A stretch of 44,018 nt of DNA from an uncultured Bacillota bacterium (lineage in GTDB: Bacteria; Bacillota; Clostridia; Oscillospirales; Oscillospiraceae). The stretch is taken from NCBI GenBank assembly GCA_947649625.1, contig CANSSJ010000010.1, positions 1-44,018 on the forward strand, written 5' to 3'. Each line of letters starts with the position of its first letter. The first letter of the stretch is position 1. Below are positions 14,331 through 22,509 of this stretch, piece by piece. The notes under the pieces are model-generated. The model ran no database searches. It saw only the letters and a list, made by a program, of their open reading frames with translations, and was not told the origin of the DNA. A program made the position numbers and the translations under genes.

Positions 14331-15275
14331 ATGAACAAAATTCTGCAAACCATATCAAATATCGGCATCATCCCCGTCATCGCCATTGACGACGCCGCCA
14401 AGGCCGTCCCTCTGGCCCGGGCGCTGGCCGACGGCGGCCTGCCCGCCGCTGAGGTCACTTTCCGCACCGCCGCCGCTGAGGACGCCATCAAGGCCATCGC
14501 CAGGGAGGTCCCCGAGATGCTGCTGGGAGCGGGCACCGTTCTGACCACCGAGCAGGCCGACCGGGCCATGGCCGCCGGGGCCTCCTTCATCGTGGCTCCC
14601 GGCTACGATCCCCACGTCACCCGGCACGTCATCGACAGAGGCGGCCTGATGGTGCCCGGCACCGCCACCGCCGGAGAGATGCAGCAGGCCATGAACCAGG
14701 GCTGTGAGGTGCTGAAGTACTTTCCCGCCGAGGCCAACGGCGGCGTGGCCATGCTGAAAAACATCGGCGCCGCCCTGAAGGGCGCCAAGTGGATGTGCAC
14801 CGGGGGCGTCAACGCCAAGAACGTCAACGACTACCTGGGCTACTCCCAGATCGTGGCCGTTGGCGGCACCTGGATGTGCAAGAAGGACCTGATCGAGGCC
14901 GAGGCCTGGGACCAGATCACCGCCATCTGCAGGGAGGCGGTCAAGACCATGCTGGGCTTCTCCCTGGCCCATGTGGGCATCAACTGCGAGAATGAGTCGG
15001 AGGCAGAGAAAGCCGCCAAAACCCTGTGCGCCCTCTTCGGCTTCGATTACAGGGCGGGCAACAGCTCCATCTTCGCCGGCAGCGCCGTGGAGTGCATGAA
15101 GGCTCCCTATCTGGGTAAAAACGGCCATATCGCCATCGCTGCCAACGATCTGGACCGGGCCGTCTATCACCTGGGCCGCCAGGGCGTGGAGTTTGACGAG
15201 TCCACCCGCAAGCCCAAGGCCATCTACCTCAAGGACGAGGTGGGCGGCTTCGCCATCCATCTTGTTCAGAAATAA
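14331..15275 (+). CDS. eda: KDPG/KHG aldolase fused to a glyoxalase-like (VOC) domain
   Basis: 314 residues from the ATG at 14331, which has GGAGG about nine bases upstream. Residues 1-205 are a class I KDPG aldolase with AEVTFRT (catalytic Glu 41), GAGTVLT, and VLKYFPAEANGG holding the Schiff-base Lys 129. It cleaves 2-keto-3-deoxy-6-phosphogluconate to pyruvate and glyceraldehyde-3-phosphate. Residues 213-314 are extra relative to the usual 200-210-residue enzyme and look like half of a VOC/glyoxalase fold: LAHVGINCE at the start, GHIAIAANDLDRAVYHLGRQGVEF in the middle, GGFAIHLVQK at the end. The role of the added domain is unknown. First enzyme gene behind the operator-bearing promoter. 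Confidence 0.9.
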   Translation: MNKILQTISNIGIIPVIAIDDAAKAVPLARALADGGLPAAEVTFRTAAAEDAIKAIAREVPEMLLGAGTVLTTEQADRAMAAGASFIVAPGYDPHVTRHVIDRGGLMVPGTATAGEMQQAMNQGCEVLKYFPAEANGGVAMLKNIGAALKGAKWMCTGGVNAKNVNDYLGYSQIVAVGGTWMCKKDLIEAEAWDQITAICREAVKTMLGFSLAHVGINCENESEAEKAAKTLCALFGFDYRAGNSSIFAGSAVECMKAPYLGKNGHIAIAANDLDRAVYHLGRQGVEFDESTRKPKAIYLKDEVGGFAIHLVQK

Positions 15276-15288
15276 GGAGGAAATGAAC

Positions 15289-16317
15289 ATGGCTAAAGTA
15301 GTAACCTTCGGCGAGCTGATGATCCGGCTCCAGCCTTACAACTACGAGCGCTTCGTCCAGGCCGATCACCTGGAGTTTACCTTCGGCGGCGGCGAGGCCA
15401 ACGTGGCCGTCTCCCTGGCCAACTACGGCCTGGACGCCGCCTACGTCACCAAGCTCCCCGCCCACGCCATCGGCCAGGCGGCGGTGAACTCCCTGCGGCG
15501 CTACGGGGTGGACACCAGCATGATCGTCCGGGGCGGCGACCGGGTGGGCATCTACTTCAACGAGAAGGGCGCCTCCCAGCGGGGCTCCGTCTGCATCTAC
15601 GACCGGGCCCACTCCGCCATCCAGGAGGCGGCCACCACCGACTTCGACTGGGACAAGATCTTCGAGGGCGTGGACTGGTTCCACTTCACCGGCATCACCC
15701 CGGCCCTGGGCCCCAACGTGGTGGACATCTGCCGGGAGGCCTGCAAGGCCGCCAAGGCCAAGGGCGTCAAGATCTCCTGCGACCTGAACTACCGGGGCAA
15801 GCTGTGGACCCGGGAGCAGGCCCGGGAGGCCATGACCGACCTGTGCCAGTACGTGGACGTGTGCATCTCCAACGAGGAGGACGCCAAGGACGTGTTCGGC
15901 ATCGAGGCTGAGGCCACCGACATCTACGCCGGCGAGATCAACCGGGAGGGCTACAAGTCGGTGGCCAAGCAGCTGGCCGACAGGTTCGGCTTTGAGAAGG
16001 TGGCCATCACCCTGCGGGAGTCCCACTCCGCCTTTGACAACGGCTGGTCCGCCATGCTCTACGACGCGGCCAGCGGCGAGTACTGCTTCTCCAAGAAGTA
16101 CGAGCTGCACATCATTGACCGTGTGGGCGGCGGTGACTCCTTCGGCGGCGGGCTGATCTACTCCCTGCTCACCGGCAAGTCCACCCAGGCGGCGGTGGAG
16201 TTCGCCGTGGCGGCCTCCGCCCTGAAGCACTCCATCGAGGGGGACTACAACATGGTCACCGTGGCCGAGGTGGAGAAGCTGGCCGGCGGCGACGGGTCCG
16301 GCAGAATCCAGCGGTAA
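15289..16317 (+). CDS. kdgK: 2-keto-3-deoxygluconate kinase, PfkB family
   Basis: 342 residues from the ATG at 15289. An ATG at 15283 is in frame but only two bases from the AGGAGG site. The protein shows the PfkB marks GELMIRL at the N-terminus, FGGGEANVAVSLA near residue 32, and the ATP and catalytic signature DRVGGGDSFGGGLIYSL near 280 with the catalytic Asp. It phosphorylates 2-keto-3-deoxygluconate at C6, supplying Eda. The gene follows eda by 13 bases, with the eda stop touching its ribosome site. Confidence 0.93.
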   Translation: MAKVVTFGELMIRLQPYNYERFVQADHLEFTFGGGEANVAVSLANYGLDAAYVTKLPAHAIGQAAVNSLRRYGVDTSMIVRGGDRVGIYFNEKGASQRGSVCIYDRAHSAIQEAATTDFDWDKIFEGVDWFHFTGITPALGPNVVDICREACKAAKAKGVKISCDLNYRGKLWTREQAREAMTDLCQYVDVCISNEEDAKDVFGIEAEATDIYAGEINREGYKSVAKQLADRFGFEKVAITLRESHSAFDNGWSAMLYDAASGEYCFSKKYELHIIDRVGGGDSFGGGLIYSLLTGKSTQAAVEFAVAASALKHSIEGDYNMVTVAEVEKLAGGDGSGRIQR

Positions 16318-16325
16318 TATTTTTT

Positions 16326-16349
16326 AGGGCCGCCCGTTTGGGCGGCCCT
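16326..16349. repeat. Perfect hairpin between kdgK and uxaC
   Basis: AGGGCCGCCC (16326-16335) and GGGCGGCCCT (16340-16349) around GTTT. The T run lies before the stem on the plus strand and no T run follows, so it is unlikely to terminate; processing or stability is more plausible. Confidence 0.6.
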
Positions 16350-16374
16350 GCGAAAGTATCAAGGAGGTTTCAAC

Positions 16375-17808
16375 ATGAGAGAATTTATGGACAAGGACTT
16401 TTTGCTGGAGACCGCCACGGCCCGCCATCTCTATCACGACTACGCCGCTCCCATGCCCCTGGTGGACTACCACTGCCACATCTCCCCCCGGGAGATTTTT
16501 GAGGACCGCCGGTTCGACAACCTGGTGGAGGTCTGGCTGGGGGGCGAGAACCCCGACGGCACCTACTTCGGCGACCACTACAAATGGCGTCTCATGCGCT
16601 CCAACGGCGTTCCCGAGGACTATGTCACCGGCTCCAGGCCCGCCTTCGAGCGCTTTCTGAAGTTCGCCGAGACCCTGGAGATGGCCATGGGCAACCCCAT
16701 GTACCACTGGTGCAACCTGGAGCTGCGCCAGTTCTTCGGCTACGACAAGCCCCTCACTCCCGAGACCGCTCAGGAGTGCTGGGACTTCTGCAATGAGAAA
16801 CTGCGCCACGACCCCGATCTCACCGTCCGGGGCATCATCAAAAAGGCCAACGTGGCCATGATCGGCACCACCGACGACCCCATCGACTCGCTGGTGTGGC
16901 ACGAGAAGATCGCCGCCGACTCCACCATCACCGTGAAGGTGTGTCCCTCCTTCCGCCCCGACAAGGCCATCAACATCACCAAGCCCGGCTTCGCGGAGTA
17001 CATCGGCAAGCTGGCCGCCAGCGTGGGCAAGGACAGCCTGGACACTGTGGAGGACGTGTGCGCCGCCCTCACCCAGCGGCTGGAGTTCTTCGCCAAACTG
17101 GGCTGCCGGGCCAGCGACCACGGTTTGGACTACATCCCCTTCCGGCCCGCCTCCATGGAGAAGGTCAACGAGGCGTTCAAGGACGCCATGAAGGGCAGGG
17201 AGATCAGCACCGAGGAGGCGGAGCGCTATCAGACCGCCATCCTGCTCCATCTGGGCCGGGAGTACCACCGCCTGGGCATCGCCATGCAGCTGCACTACTC
17301 CTGTATGCGCAACATGAACGCCCGGATGTACGCCAAGATGGGCCCGGACACCGGCTTCGACGCCATCTCCCAGAACACCTGCGGCGAGGACATCGCCCGC
17401 CTGCTGTCCGCCCTGGACGAGGAGGGCAGGTGCCCCAAGACCATCCTCTACTCCCTCAACCCCGCCGACAATCAGCAGCTGGGCACCATCCTCGGCTGCT
17501 TCCAGTCCGACGAGATCCCCGGCAAGATCCAGCACGGCTCCGCCTGGTGGTTCAACGACACCAAGTCCGGCATGGAGGAGCAGATGAAGTCCCTGGCCAA
17601 TCTGGGCCTGCTGGGCAACTTCGTGGGGATGCTCACCGACTCCCGCTCCTTCCTCAGCTACGCCCGGCACGACTATTTCCGCCGCATCCTGTGCAGCCTG
17701 ATGGGCAACTGGGTGGAGAACGGGGAGTACCCCAACCACGAGGCCTCTTTGAAGAAGATCGTGGAGGGCATCTCCTACCACAACGCCGCCCGGTACTTTG
17801 GGGTGTGA
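16375..17808 (+). CDS. uxaC: Glucuronate/galacturonate isomerase
   Basis: 477 residues, full length for UxaC. It converts D-glucuronate to D-fructuronate and D-galacturonate to D-tagaturonate, the shared first step of both branches here. The amidohydrolase-fold metal motif VDYHCHISPREI lies near residue 30; family blocks DHYKWRLMRSNG near 65, TTDDPIDSL near 165, SFRPDKA near 187, SDHGLDY near 246, and a DSRSFLSYARHDYFRRI block near 420 are all present. It starts at an ATG with AAGGAGG nine bases upstream. Confidence 0.97.
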   Translation: MREFMDKDFLLETATARHLYHDYAAPMPLVDYHCHISPREIFEDRRFDNLVEVWLGGENPDGTYFGDHYKWRLMRSNGVPEDYVTGSRPAFERFLKFAETLEMAMGNPMYHWCNLELRQFFGYDKPLTPETAQECWDFCNEKLRHDPDLTVRGIIKKANVAMIGTTDDPIDSLVWHEKIAADSTITVKVCPSFRPDKAINITKPGFAEYIGKLAASVGKDSLDTVEDVCAALTQRLEFFAKLGCRASDHGLDYIPFRPASMEKVNEAFKDAMKGREISTEEAERYQTAILLHLGREYHRLGIAMQLHYSCMRNMNARMYAKMGPDTGFDAISQNTCGEDIARLLSALDEEGRCPKTILYSLNPADNQQLGTILGCFQSDEIPGKIQHGSAWWFNDTKSGMEEQMKSLANLGLLGNFVGMLTDSRSFLSYARHDYFRRILCSLMGNWVENGEYPNHEASLKKIVEGISYHNAARYFGV

Positions 17809-17811
17809 TCT

Positions 17812-19005
17812 ATGACAAAGGAACTGTCTCCGGCGGAGCACCAGCAAAACCGCCTGCTGCGCAACGTGCTCTTCGCCTTTTTTGTCAGCGGCGCGGCCTC
17901 TCAGCCCCTGGGCTCCTTCATCCCCTTCCTCCGGGAACAGTACGGCTTCAGCTATGACCTGTCCGGCGTGCTGCTGTCCTGCCAGTCCACGGGCAACCTG
18001 ATCTCCGTGCTGCTGGCCGGCTTCCTGCCTATCTATCTGGGCCGCCGGCGGGCCATCCTCACCACCTCGGTGTGGATGGCGGTGGCCTACCTCATCTTCG
18101 CCAGCGGCTTCGGCTCCCCCGCCCTCTTCGTGGCCGCCTTCACCATGACGGGTATCGCCCGGGGAGGCAACTCCAACTTCTCCAACACCATGATCTCCAC
18201 CCTGCCCGGCGACAAGGCCACCCGGGGCTATAACCTGCTCCACGGCTGCTTTGCCGTGGGGGCGCTGCTCTCCCCCCTGGTGCTGGTGTTCTGCACCAAC
18301 CGGTGGCCCGGCATGGGCTGGCGGCTGGTGGCGGCGCTGCTGGCCCTGCTGTGCCTGAGCCAGATCGCCATCTACGCCAAAATGCCTCTGCCCCAGGAAC
18401 CCGGCGGCAAGAGCGTCAAGACGGTGGACCGCAGTTTCTTAAAGGTGAAGCAGTTCTGGCTGGGCAGCGCCATGCTGTTCTTCTACATCTCGGTGGAGTA
18501 CGCCATCGTGGGCTGGCTGGTGTCCTACTTCCAGGATACCGGCATCCTCAGCGCTGACTACGCCCAGATGATGAACAGCCTGCTGTGGCTGGTCATCTTC
18601 TGCGGCCGGATGATCGGCGCGGCCATCACGGGTAAGGTCAGCCGGAACAGGCTGCTACTCATGGACGGCGTGGGCTTTTTCGCCTTCTTCCTGCTGATGT
18701 TTTTCAGCCGGGACCCGGTCCTCATCGTGCTGGGGCTGATGGGGGTAGGGCTGTTCATGGCCACCATCTACCCCACCGCCTTCGCCTTCGGCAGCGACTG
18801 CATCCGTGGCAACGACCTAGGATGCAGCATCATGATCTTCACCGGCAGCGCCGGCGGCATCATCACCCCCGCCCTAGTGGGACTGGTGGCCGAGCGGGCC
18901 GGCATCCGGGCCGGCATGGGGCTGGTTGCGGTGTTCACCGCTCTGCTTCTGCTGAGCATCGTGCTCAGCGTCGCCAGCGTAAAAACCACAAAAAAAGGAG
19001 CATAG
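17812..19005 (+). CDS. MFS transporter, probable hexuronate carrier
   Basis: 397 residues with about 12 membrane segments and MFS features such as LGRRRAIL in the first cytoplasmic loop (near residue 75) and RGYNLLHGCFAVGALLSP near 143, a pattern seen in FucP-like and related sugar carriers. It lies three bases after uxaC and four bases before uxaB, so it is translated as part of the same message. Cargo is inferred from that position: galacturonate or glucuronate. It would be a second uptake route beside the TRAP carrier. Confidence 0.82.
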   Translation: MTKELSPAEHQQNRLLRNVLFAFFVSGAASQPLGSFIPFLREQYGFSYDLSGVLLSCQSTGNLISVLLAGFLPIYLGRRRAILTTSVWMAVAYLIFASGFGSPALFVAAFTMTGIARGGNSNFSNTMISTLPGDKATRGYNLLHGCFAVGALLSPLVLVFCTNRWPGMGWRLVAALLALLCLSQIAIYAKMPLPQEPGGKSVKTVDRSFLKVKQFWLGSAMLFFYISVEYAIVGWLVSYFQDTGILSADYAQMMNSLLWLVIFCGRMIGAAITGKVSRNRLLLMDGVGFFAFFLLMFFSRDPVLIVLGLMGVGLFMATIYPTAFAFGSDCIRGNDLGCSIMIFTGSAGGIITPALVGLVAERAGIRAGMGLVAVFTALLLLSIVLSVASVKTTKKGA

Positions 19006-19009
19006 ACCT

Positions 19010-20443
19010 ATGGAAAAGCTCAGTTATTCCCTTCTGGAGCGCCGGGGTTATGACGGTTATCTGCTGAAGGACGCCCCGGAGCGGGTTCTCCAGTTTGGCG
19101 AGGGCGCTTTCCTGCGGGCCTTCGCGGAGGACTTTATCGACCAGATGAACGAGAAGGCCGGCTTCCACGCCAAGGTGGCCCTGGTCCAGCCCCGGGGGGG
19201 CCACCCGGACACCTGCACCCGGTTCGCGGAGCAGGACGGCCTGTATACCCTCCTTCTCCGGGGCCGGGAGAAGGGGGAGGCGGTGTCCCGGAAGCGGATC
19301 GTCTCCTGCGTCTCCCGCTGCCTGGACCCCAGGGGGGACTGGCAGTCCGTGCTGGACTGCGCCCAGAACCCCGACCTGCGCTTTATCATCTCCAACACCA
19401 CCGAGGCGGGCATTGTCTTCGATCCGGCCTGTAAAGCAGACGACGCCCCGCCGGCCAGCTTCCCCGGCAAGCTGACCCTCCTCCTCCACCAGCGCTGGAA
19501 GCTGGGCCTGCCTGGCTTTATCATTCTGGCCTGCGAGCTCAGCGAGCACAACGGCGAGGAGCTGCGGCGCTGCGTGGGCGAATACGCCGGTCTGTGGGGA
19601 TTGGAGCCCGGGTTCAAGACCTGGGTGGAACAGGATAACCTGTTCTGCTCCACCGTGGTGGACCGGATCGTCACCGGCCATCCCAAGGCCGACGCAGAGG
19701 CCCTCTGTCAGGAGCTGGGCTATCAGGACGACCTGCTGGACACCGGCGAGGTCTTTGCCTCCTGGATCATCGAGGGGCCCCAGTCCATCAAGGACGAGCT
19801 CCCCTTCGAGAAAGCCGGCCTGCCCATCCAGGTGGTGGACGACCACGTACCCTACAAGCAGCGCAAGGTGCGCATACTCAACGGGGCCCACACCGGCTTC
19901 GTGCTGGCCGCCCACCTGGCCGGCTTCAAGATCGTCCGGGACTGCATGGAGGACAAGGTCGTCCGGGGCTTTATGAACAAGCTGCTCTACGACGAGGTCA
20001 TCCCCACTCTGCCCCTGGAGCGGAAGGACCTGGAGGACTTCGCCGCCGCGGTGGCCGACCGGTTCAACAACCCCTATATCGACCACGCCCTGCTCTCCAT
20101 CGCCCTGAACTCCACCGCAAAATGGAAGGCCCGGGTCATGCCCAGCCTGCTGGACAGCGTCCGGAATACGGGCAGGCTGCCCCGCTGCATCACCTTCTCC
20201 TTCGCGGCCTATCTGGCCTTTTATCAGACCCAGCAGCCCCAGGACGACCCCTGGGTGCTGGAGTTCTATCAGGAGCACAAAGGGGACTCCTCCGCCGAAC
20301 TGGTCCGCGCCGCCATCCGCAACGAGCGGATGTGGGGCGGCGAGCTGGCCGCCCTGGAGGGCTTTGAGGAGGCGGTGACCGCCGCGCTGGAGCGCATCCG
20401 GACCGCAGGCGCCTACGAGGCCATGAAGGAGTGTCTGGCATGA
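19010..20443 (+). CDS. uxaB: Tagaturonate reductase (altronate oxidoreductase)
   Basis: 477-residue member of the mannitol dehydrogenase family. The N-terminal Rossmann motif is LQFGEGAFLRAF near residue 28; NTTEAGI near 125 and KVRILNGAHTGFVLAAHLAG near 285 carry the cofactor-side and catalytic Lys/His residues. UxaB reduces D-tagaturonate to D-altronate. It is clearly different from the UxuB-type protein at 7447-9066, and its direct coupling to uxaA (ATGA overlap at 20440-20443) supports tagaturonate as substrate. Confidence 0.93.
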   Translation: MEKLSYSLLERRGYDGYLLKDAPERVLQFGEGAFLRAFAEDFIDQMNEKAGFHAKVALVQPRGGHPDTCTRFAEQDGLYTLLLRGREKGEAVSRKRIVSCVSRCLDPRGDWQSVLDCAQNPDLRFIISNTTEAGIVFDPACKADDAPPASFPGKLTLLLHQRWKLGLPGFIILACELSEHNGEELRRCVGEYAGLWGLEPGFKTWVEQDNLFCSTVVDRIVTGHPKADAEALCQELGYQDDLLDTGEVFASWIIEGPQSIKDELPFEKAGLPIQVVDDHVPYKQRKVRILNGAHTGFVLAAHLAGFKIVRDCMEDKVVRGFMNKLLYDEVIPTLPLERKDLEDFAAAVADRFNNPYIDHALLSIALNSTAKWKARVMPSLLDSVRNTGRLPRCITFSFAAYLAFYQTQQPQDDPWVLEFYQEHKGDSSAELVRAAIRNERMWGGELAALEGFEEAVTAALERIRTAGAYEAMKECLA

Positions 20444-21918
20444 AGCTGATCCGAATCCATCCCGCCGACAACGTGGCCGTGGCCCTGGAGGACCTGGCCC
20501 CGGGTGAGGTGCTGACCGTTGACAGCCATGCCGTCACCGCCGTCCAGGCCATCCAGCGGGGTCACAAGATCGCCCTGACTCTCATCCCCGCCGGGGCGCC
20601 CATTGTCAAATACGGCTGCGCCATCGGCCTGGCCGAAGAAAACATCGCCCCGGGGCAGTGGGTCCACGTCCACAACGTGCGCACCGGCCTGTCCGAGGGC
20701 GGGGCGTATACCTACTGCCACAAGACCTGTGACCTGCCCCAGGTTCCTTACCGGGATTTTCGGGGCTTTCTCCGCCCTGACGGCAGGGTGGGCATCCGCA
20801 ACGAGATTTGGATCATCCCTACGGTAGGGTGCGTCAACAACATTGCCCAGCAGCTGGTCCGGGAGAACCAGCACCTGGTCTCGGGGAGCGTGGAGGGACT
20901 GTACACCTTCCCCCACCCCTTCGGCTGCTCCCAGATGGGGGACGACCACACCCAGACCAGGAAGCTGCTCTCCGCCCTGGTCCGCCACCCCAACGCCGGG
21001 GGTGTACTGGTGCTGGGCCTGGGCTGCGAGAACCTGACCATGGACCAGTTCAAACAGGAACTGGGGGACTGGGACGAGCACCGGGTGAAATTCCTGGTCT
21101 GCCAGGAAGCTGAGGATGAGATCGCCGCCGGCTCCGCCCTGCTCCGCCAGTTGGCCGAGTACGCCGGCAGCTTCTTCCGCACCCTCACCCCCGCTTCCAA
21201 GCTGGTAGTGGGTATGAAATGCGGCGGCAGCGACGGCCTGTCGGGCATCACCGCCAACCCCGCCGTGGGCCGCTTTTCCGACCGGCTCATCGCCCTGGGA
21301 GGCTCCACCGTCCTCACCGAGGTGCCCGAGATGTTCGGGGCCGAGAGCATCCTCTTCCAGCGCTGCGAGAGCGAGGCGGTCTTTCACAAGGCGGTGAAGA
21401 TGATCGAGAACTTCAAGGACTATTTCACCTCCCACGGCCAGGTGGTCTATGAGAATCCCAGCCCCGGCAACAAGGCGGGAGGCATCACCACTCTGGAGGA
21501 CAAGTCCTGCGGCTGTGTCCAGAAGGGGGGCTCCGCCCAGATCGTGGACGTGCTGGGCTACGGCGAGGCCGTCACAAAGAGGGGGCTGAACCTGCTGTCC
21601 GGCCCGGGCAACGACCTGGTGTCCACCACTGCCCTCACCGCCGCCGGAGCCCACCTGATCCTGTTCACCACCGGCCGGGGCACCCCCTTCGGCGCTCCCG
21701 CCCCCACCGTGAAAATTTCCACCAACACCGCCCTCTTCGAGAAGAAGAGAAACTGGATCGACTTCAACGCCGGCTCTGTGGCCCAAGGCGAGAGCCTGGA
21801 CACGGCGGGGGACCGGCTTCTGGACTATGTGCTGTCGGTGGCCTCCGGCGAGCGGACCAGCGCCGAGCGCCGGGGCGCCCGGGAGATCTCCATTTTCAAG
21901 GACGGCGTTGTGCTGTAA
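20440..21918 (+). CDS. uxaA: Altronate dehydratase
   Basis: 492 residues from the ATG at 20440, which overlaps the uxaB stop and has AAGGAG eight bases upstream. It has an N-terminal SAF-like domain (IHPADNVAVALEDLAPGE, residues about 5-22) and the long UxaA/GarD C-terminal part with GFLRPDGRVGIRNE near 110, GCSQMGDDH near 168, GCENLTMDQ near 195, KCGGSDGLSGITANP near 265, and AGGITTLEDKSCGCVQKGG near 350. UxaA dehydrates D-altronate to 2-keto-3-deoxygluconate, completing the galacturonate branch. Confidence 0.96.
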   Translation: MKLIRIHPADNVAVALEDLAPGEVLTVDSHAVTAVQAIQRGHKIALTLIPAGAPIVKYGCAIGLAEENIAPGQWVHVHNVRTGLSEGGAYTYCHKTCDLPQVPYRDFRGFLRPDGRVGIRNEIWIIPTVGCVNNIAQQLVRENQHLVSGSVEGLYTFPHPFGCSQMGDDHTQTRKLLSALVRHPNAGGVLVLGLGCENLTMDQFKQELGDWDEHRVKFLVCQEAEDEIAAGSALLRQLAEYAGSFFRTLTPASKLVVGMKCGGSDGLSGITANPAVGRFSDRLIALGGSTVLTEVPEMFGAESILFQRCESEAVFHKAVKMIENFKDYFTSHGQVVYENPSPGNKAGGITTLEDKSCGCVQKGGSAQIVDVLGYGEAVTKRGLNLLSGPGNDLVSTTALTAAGAHLILFTTGRGTPFGAPAPTVKISTNTALFEKKRNWIDFNAGSVAQGESLDTAGDRLLDYVLSVASGERTSAERRGAREISIFKDGVVL

Positions 21919-21933
21919 AAGGAGTGCGTCAAT

Positions 21934-22362
21934 ATGAAAGACCAGAACTGCGCCTACTGTATGCGGGAGGACAACCCCGCCCTGCTGGACGCCTTCGGCA
22001 TCTTCATCTGCCGGCTGAGCGTCAGCGACCTGATCCTCTTCAAAGAGCAGAGCCATCCCGGCCGGTGCATCGTGGCCTACAGGGACCACGTCAGCGAGCT
22101 GACGGAGCTGTCCGATGAAGAGCGGAATGCCTTCTTCGCCGACGTGGCCAGGGCCGCCAGGGCCATCCACGCCGCCTTCCACCCCGACAAGGTGAATTAC
22201 GGCGCCTACGGCGACACGGGGCGGCATCTCCATTTCCACCTGGTCCCCAAGTACAAAGACCAGTTTGAGTGGGGCGGTGTGTTCCAGATGGACCCCAGGC
22301 AGACCGCCCTGTCCCAGGAGGAGTATCAGGCGATGATCGAAAAGATCAGGGCCGTCCTGTAG
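21934..22362 (+). CDS. HIT family protein
   Basis: 142 residues with the histidine triad RHLHFHLVP (His 98, 100 and 102) and an N-terminal CAYC pair that may bind zinc. HIT proteins hydrolyse or transfer nucleotides from nucleoside phosphoramidates and dinucleoside polyphosphates. It follows uxaA by 15 bases with its own AAAGGAG site and ends at a strong terminator, so it is the last gene of the uronate message. No role in uronate metabolism is known to me; a housekeeping gene captured by the operon is the simplest view. Confidence 0.9.
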   Translation: MKDQNCAYCMREDNPALLDAFGIFICRLSVSDLILFKEQSHPGRCIVAYRDHVSELTELSDEERNAFFADVARAARAIHAAFHPDKVNYGAYGDTGRHLHFHLVPKYKDQFEWGGVFQMDPRQTALSQEEYQAMIEKIRAVL

Positions 22363-22401
22363 TCCTGGCCCGCCGCCCGGAGGGAGAACCGGGCAAAATG
22401 G

Positions 22402-22450
22402 AAAAACTCTGGCCCGGAGCGGGGAGAACCCGCTCCGGGCCAGAGTTTTT
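22402..22450 (+). terminator. Strong intrinsic terminator of the uxa arm
   Basis: AAAAACTCTGGCCCGGAGCG pairs perfectly with its complement downstream around a short GAGAA-type loop, and the stem is followed by TTTTT. One of the longest stems in the window. Confidence 0.9.
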
Positions 22451-22509
22451 ATTCCTCCATCCCCCACTTGCGGGGCCGGGGAAATTGTATTAAAATAGGG
22501 AGGCGGGAG

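Noticed and set aside
16321-16349. Terminator ending the message after kdgK
   Set aside because: The T run precedes rather than follows the stem on the coding strand, and uxaC has no promoter of its own, so read-through is expected.
16324-18243. 639-codon minus-strand frame opposite uxaC and the MFS gene
   Set aside because: Antisense shadow with a VHGG-rich composition; both plus-strand genes are unmistakable.
22468-22496. TTGCGG-N17-TAAAAT promoter for rpoN
   Set aside because: It would start transcription near 22503, after the ribosome site and only seven bases before the ATG at 22510; kept out unless the start is the ATG at 22519.
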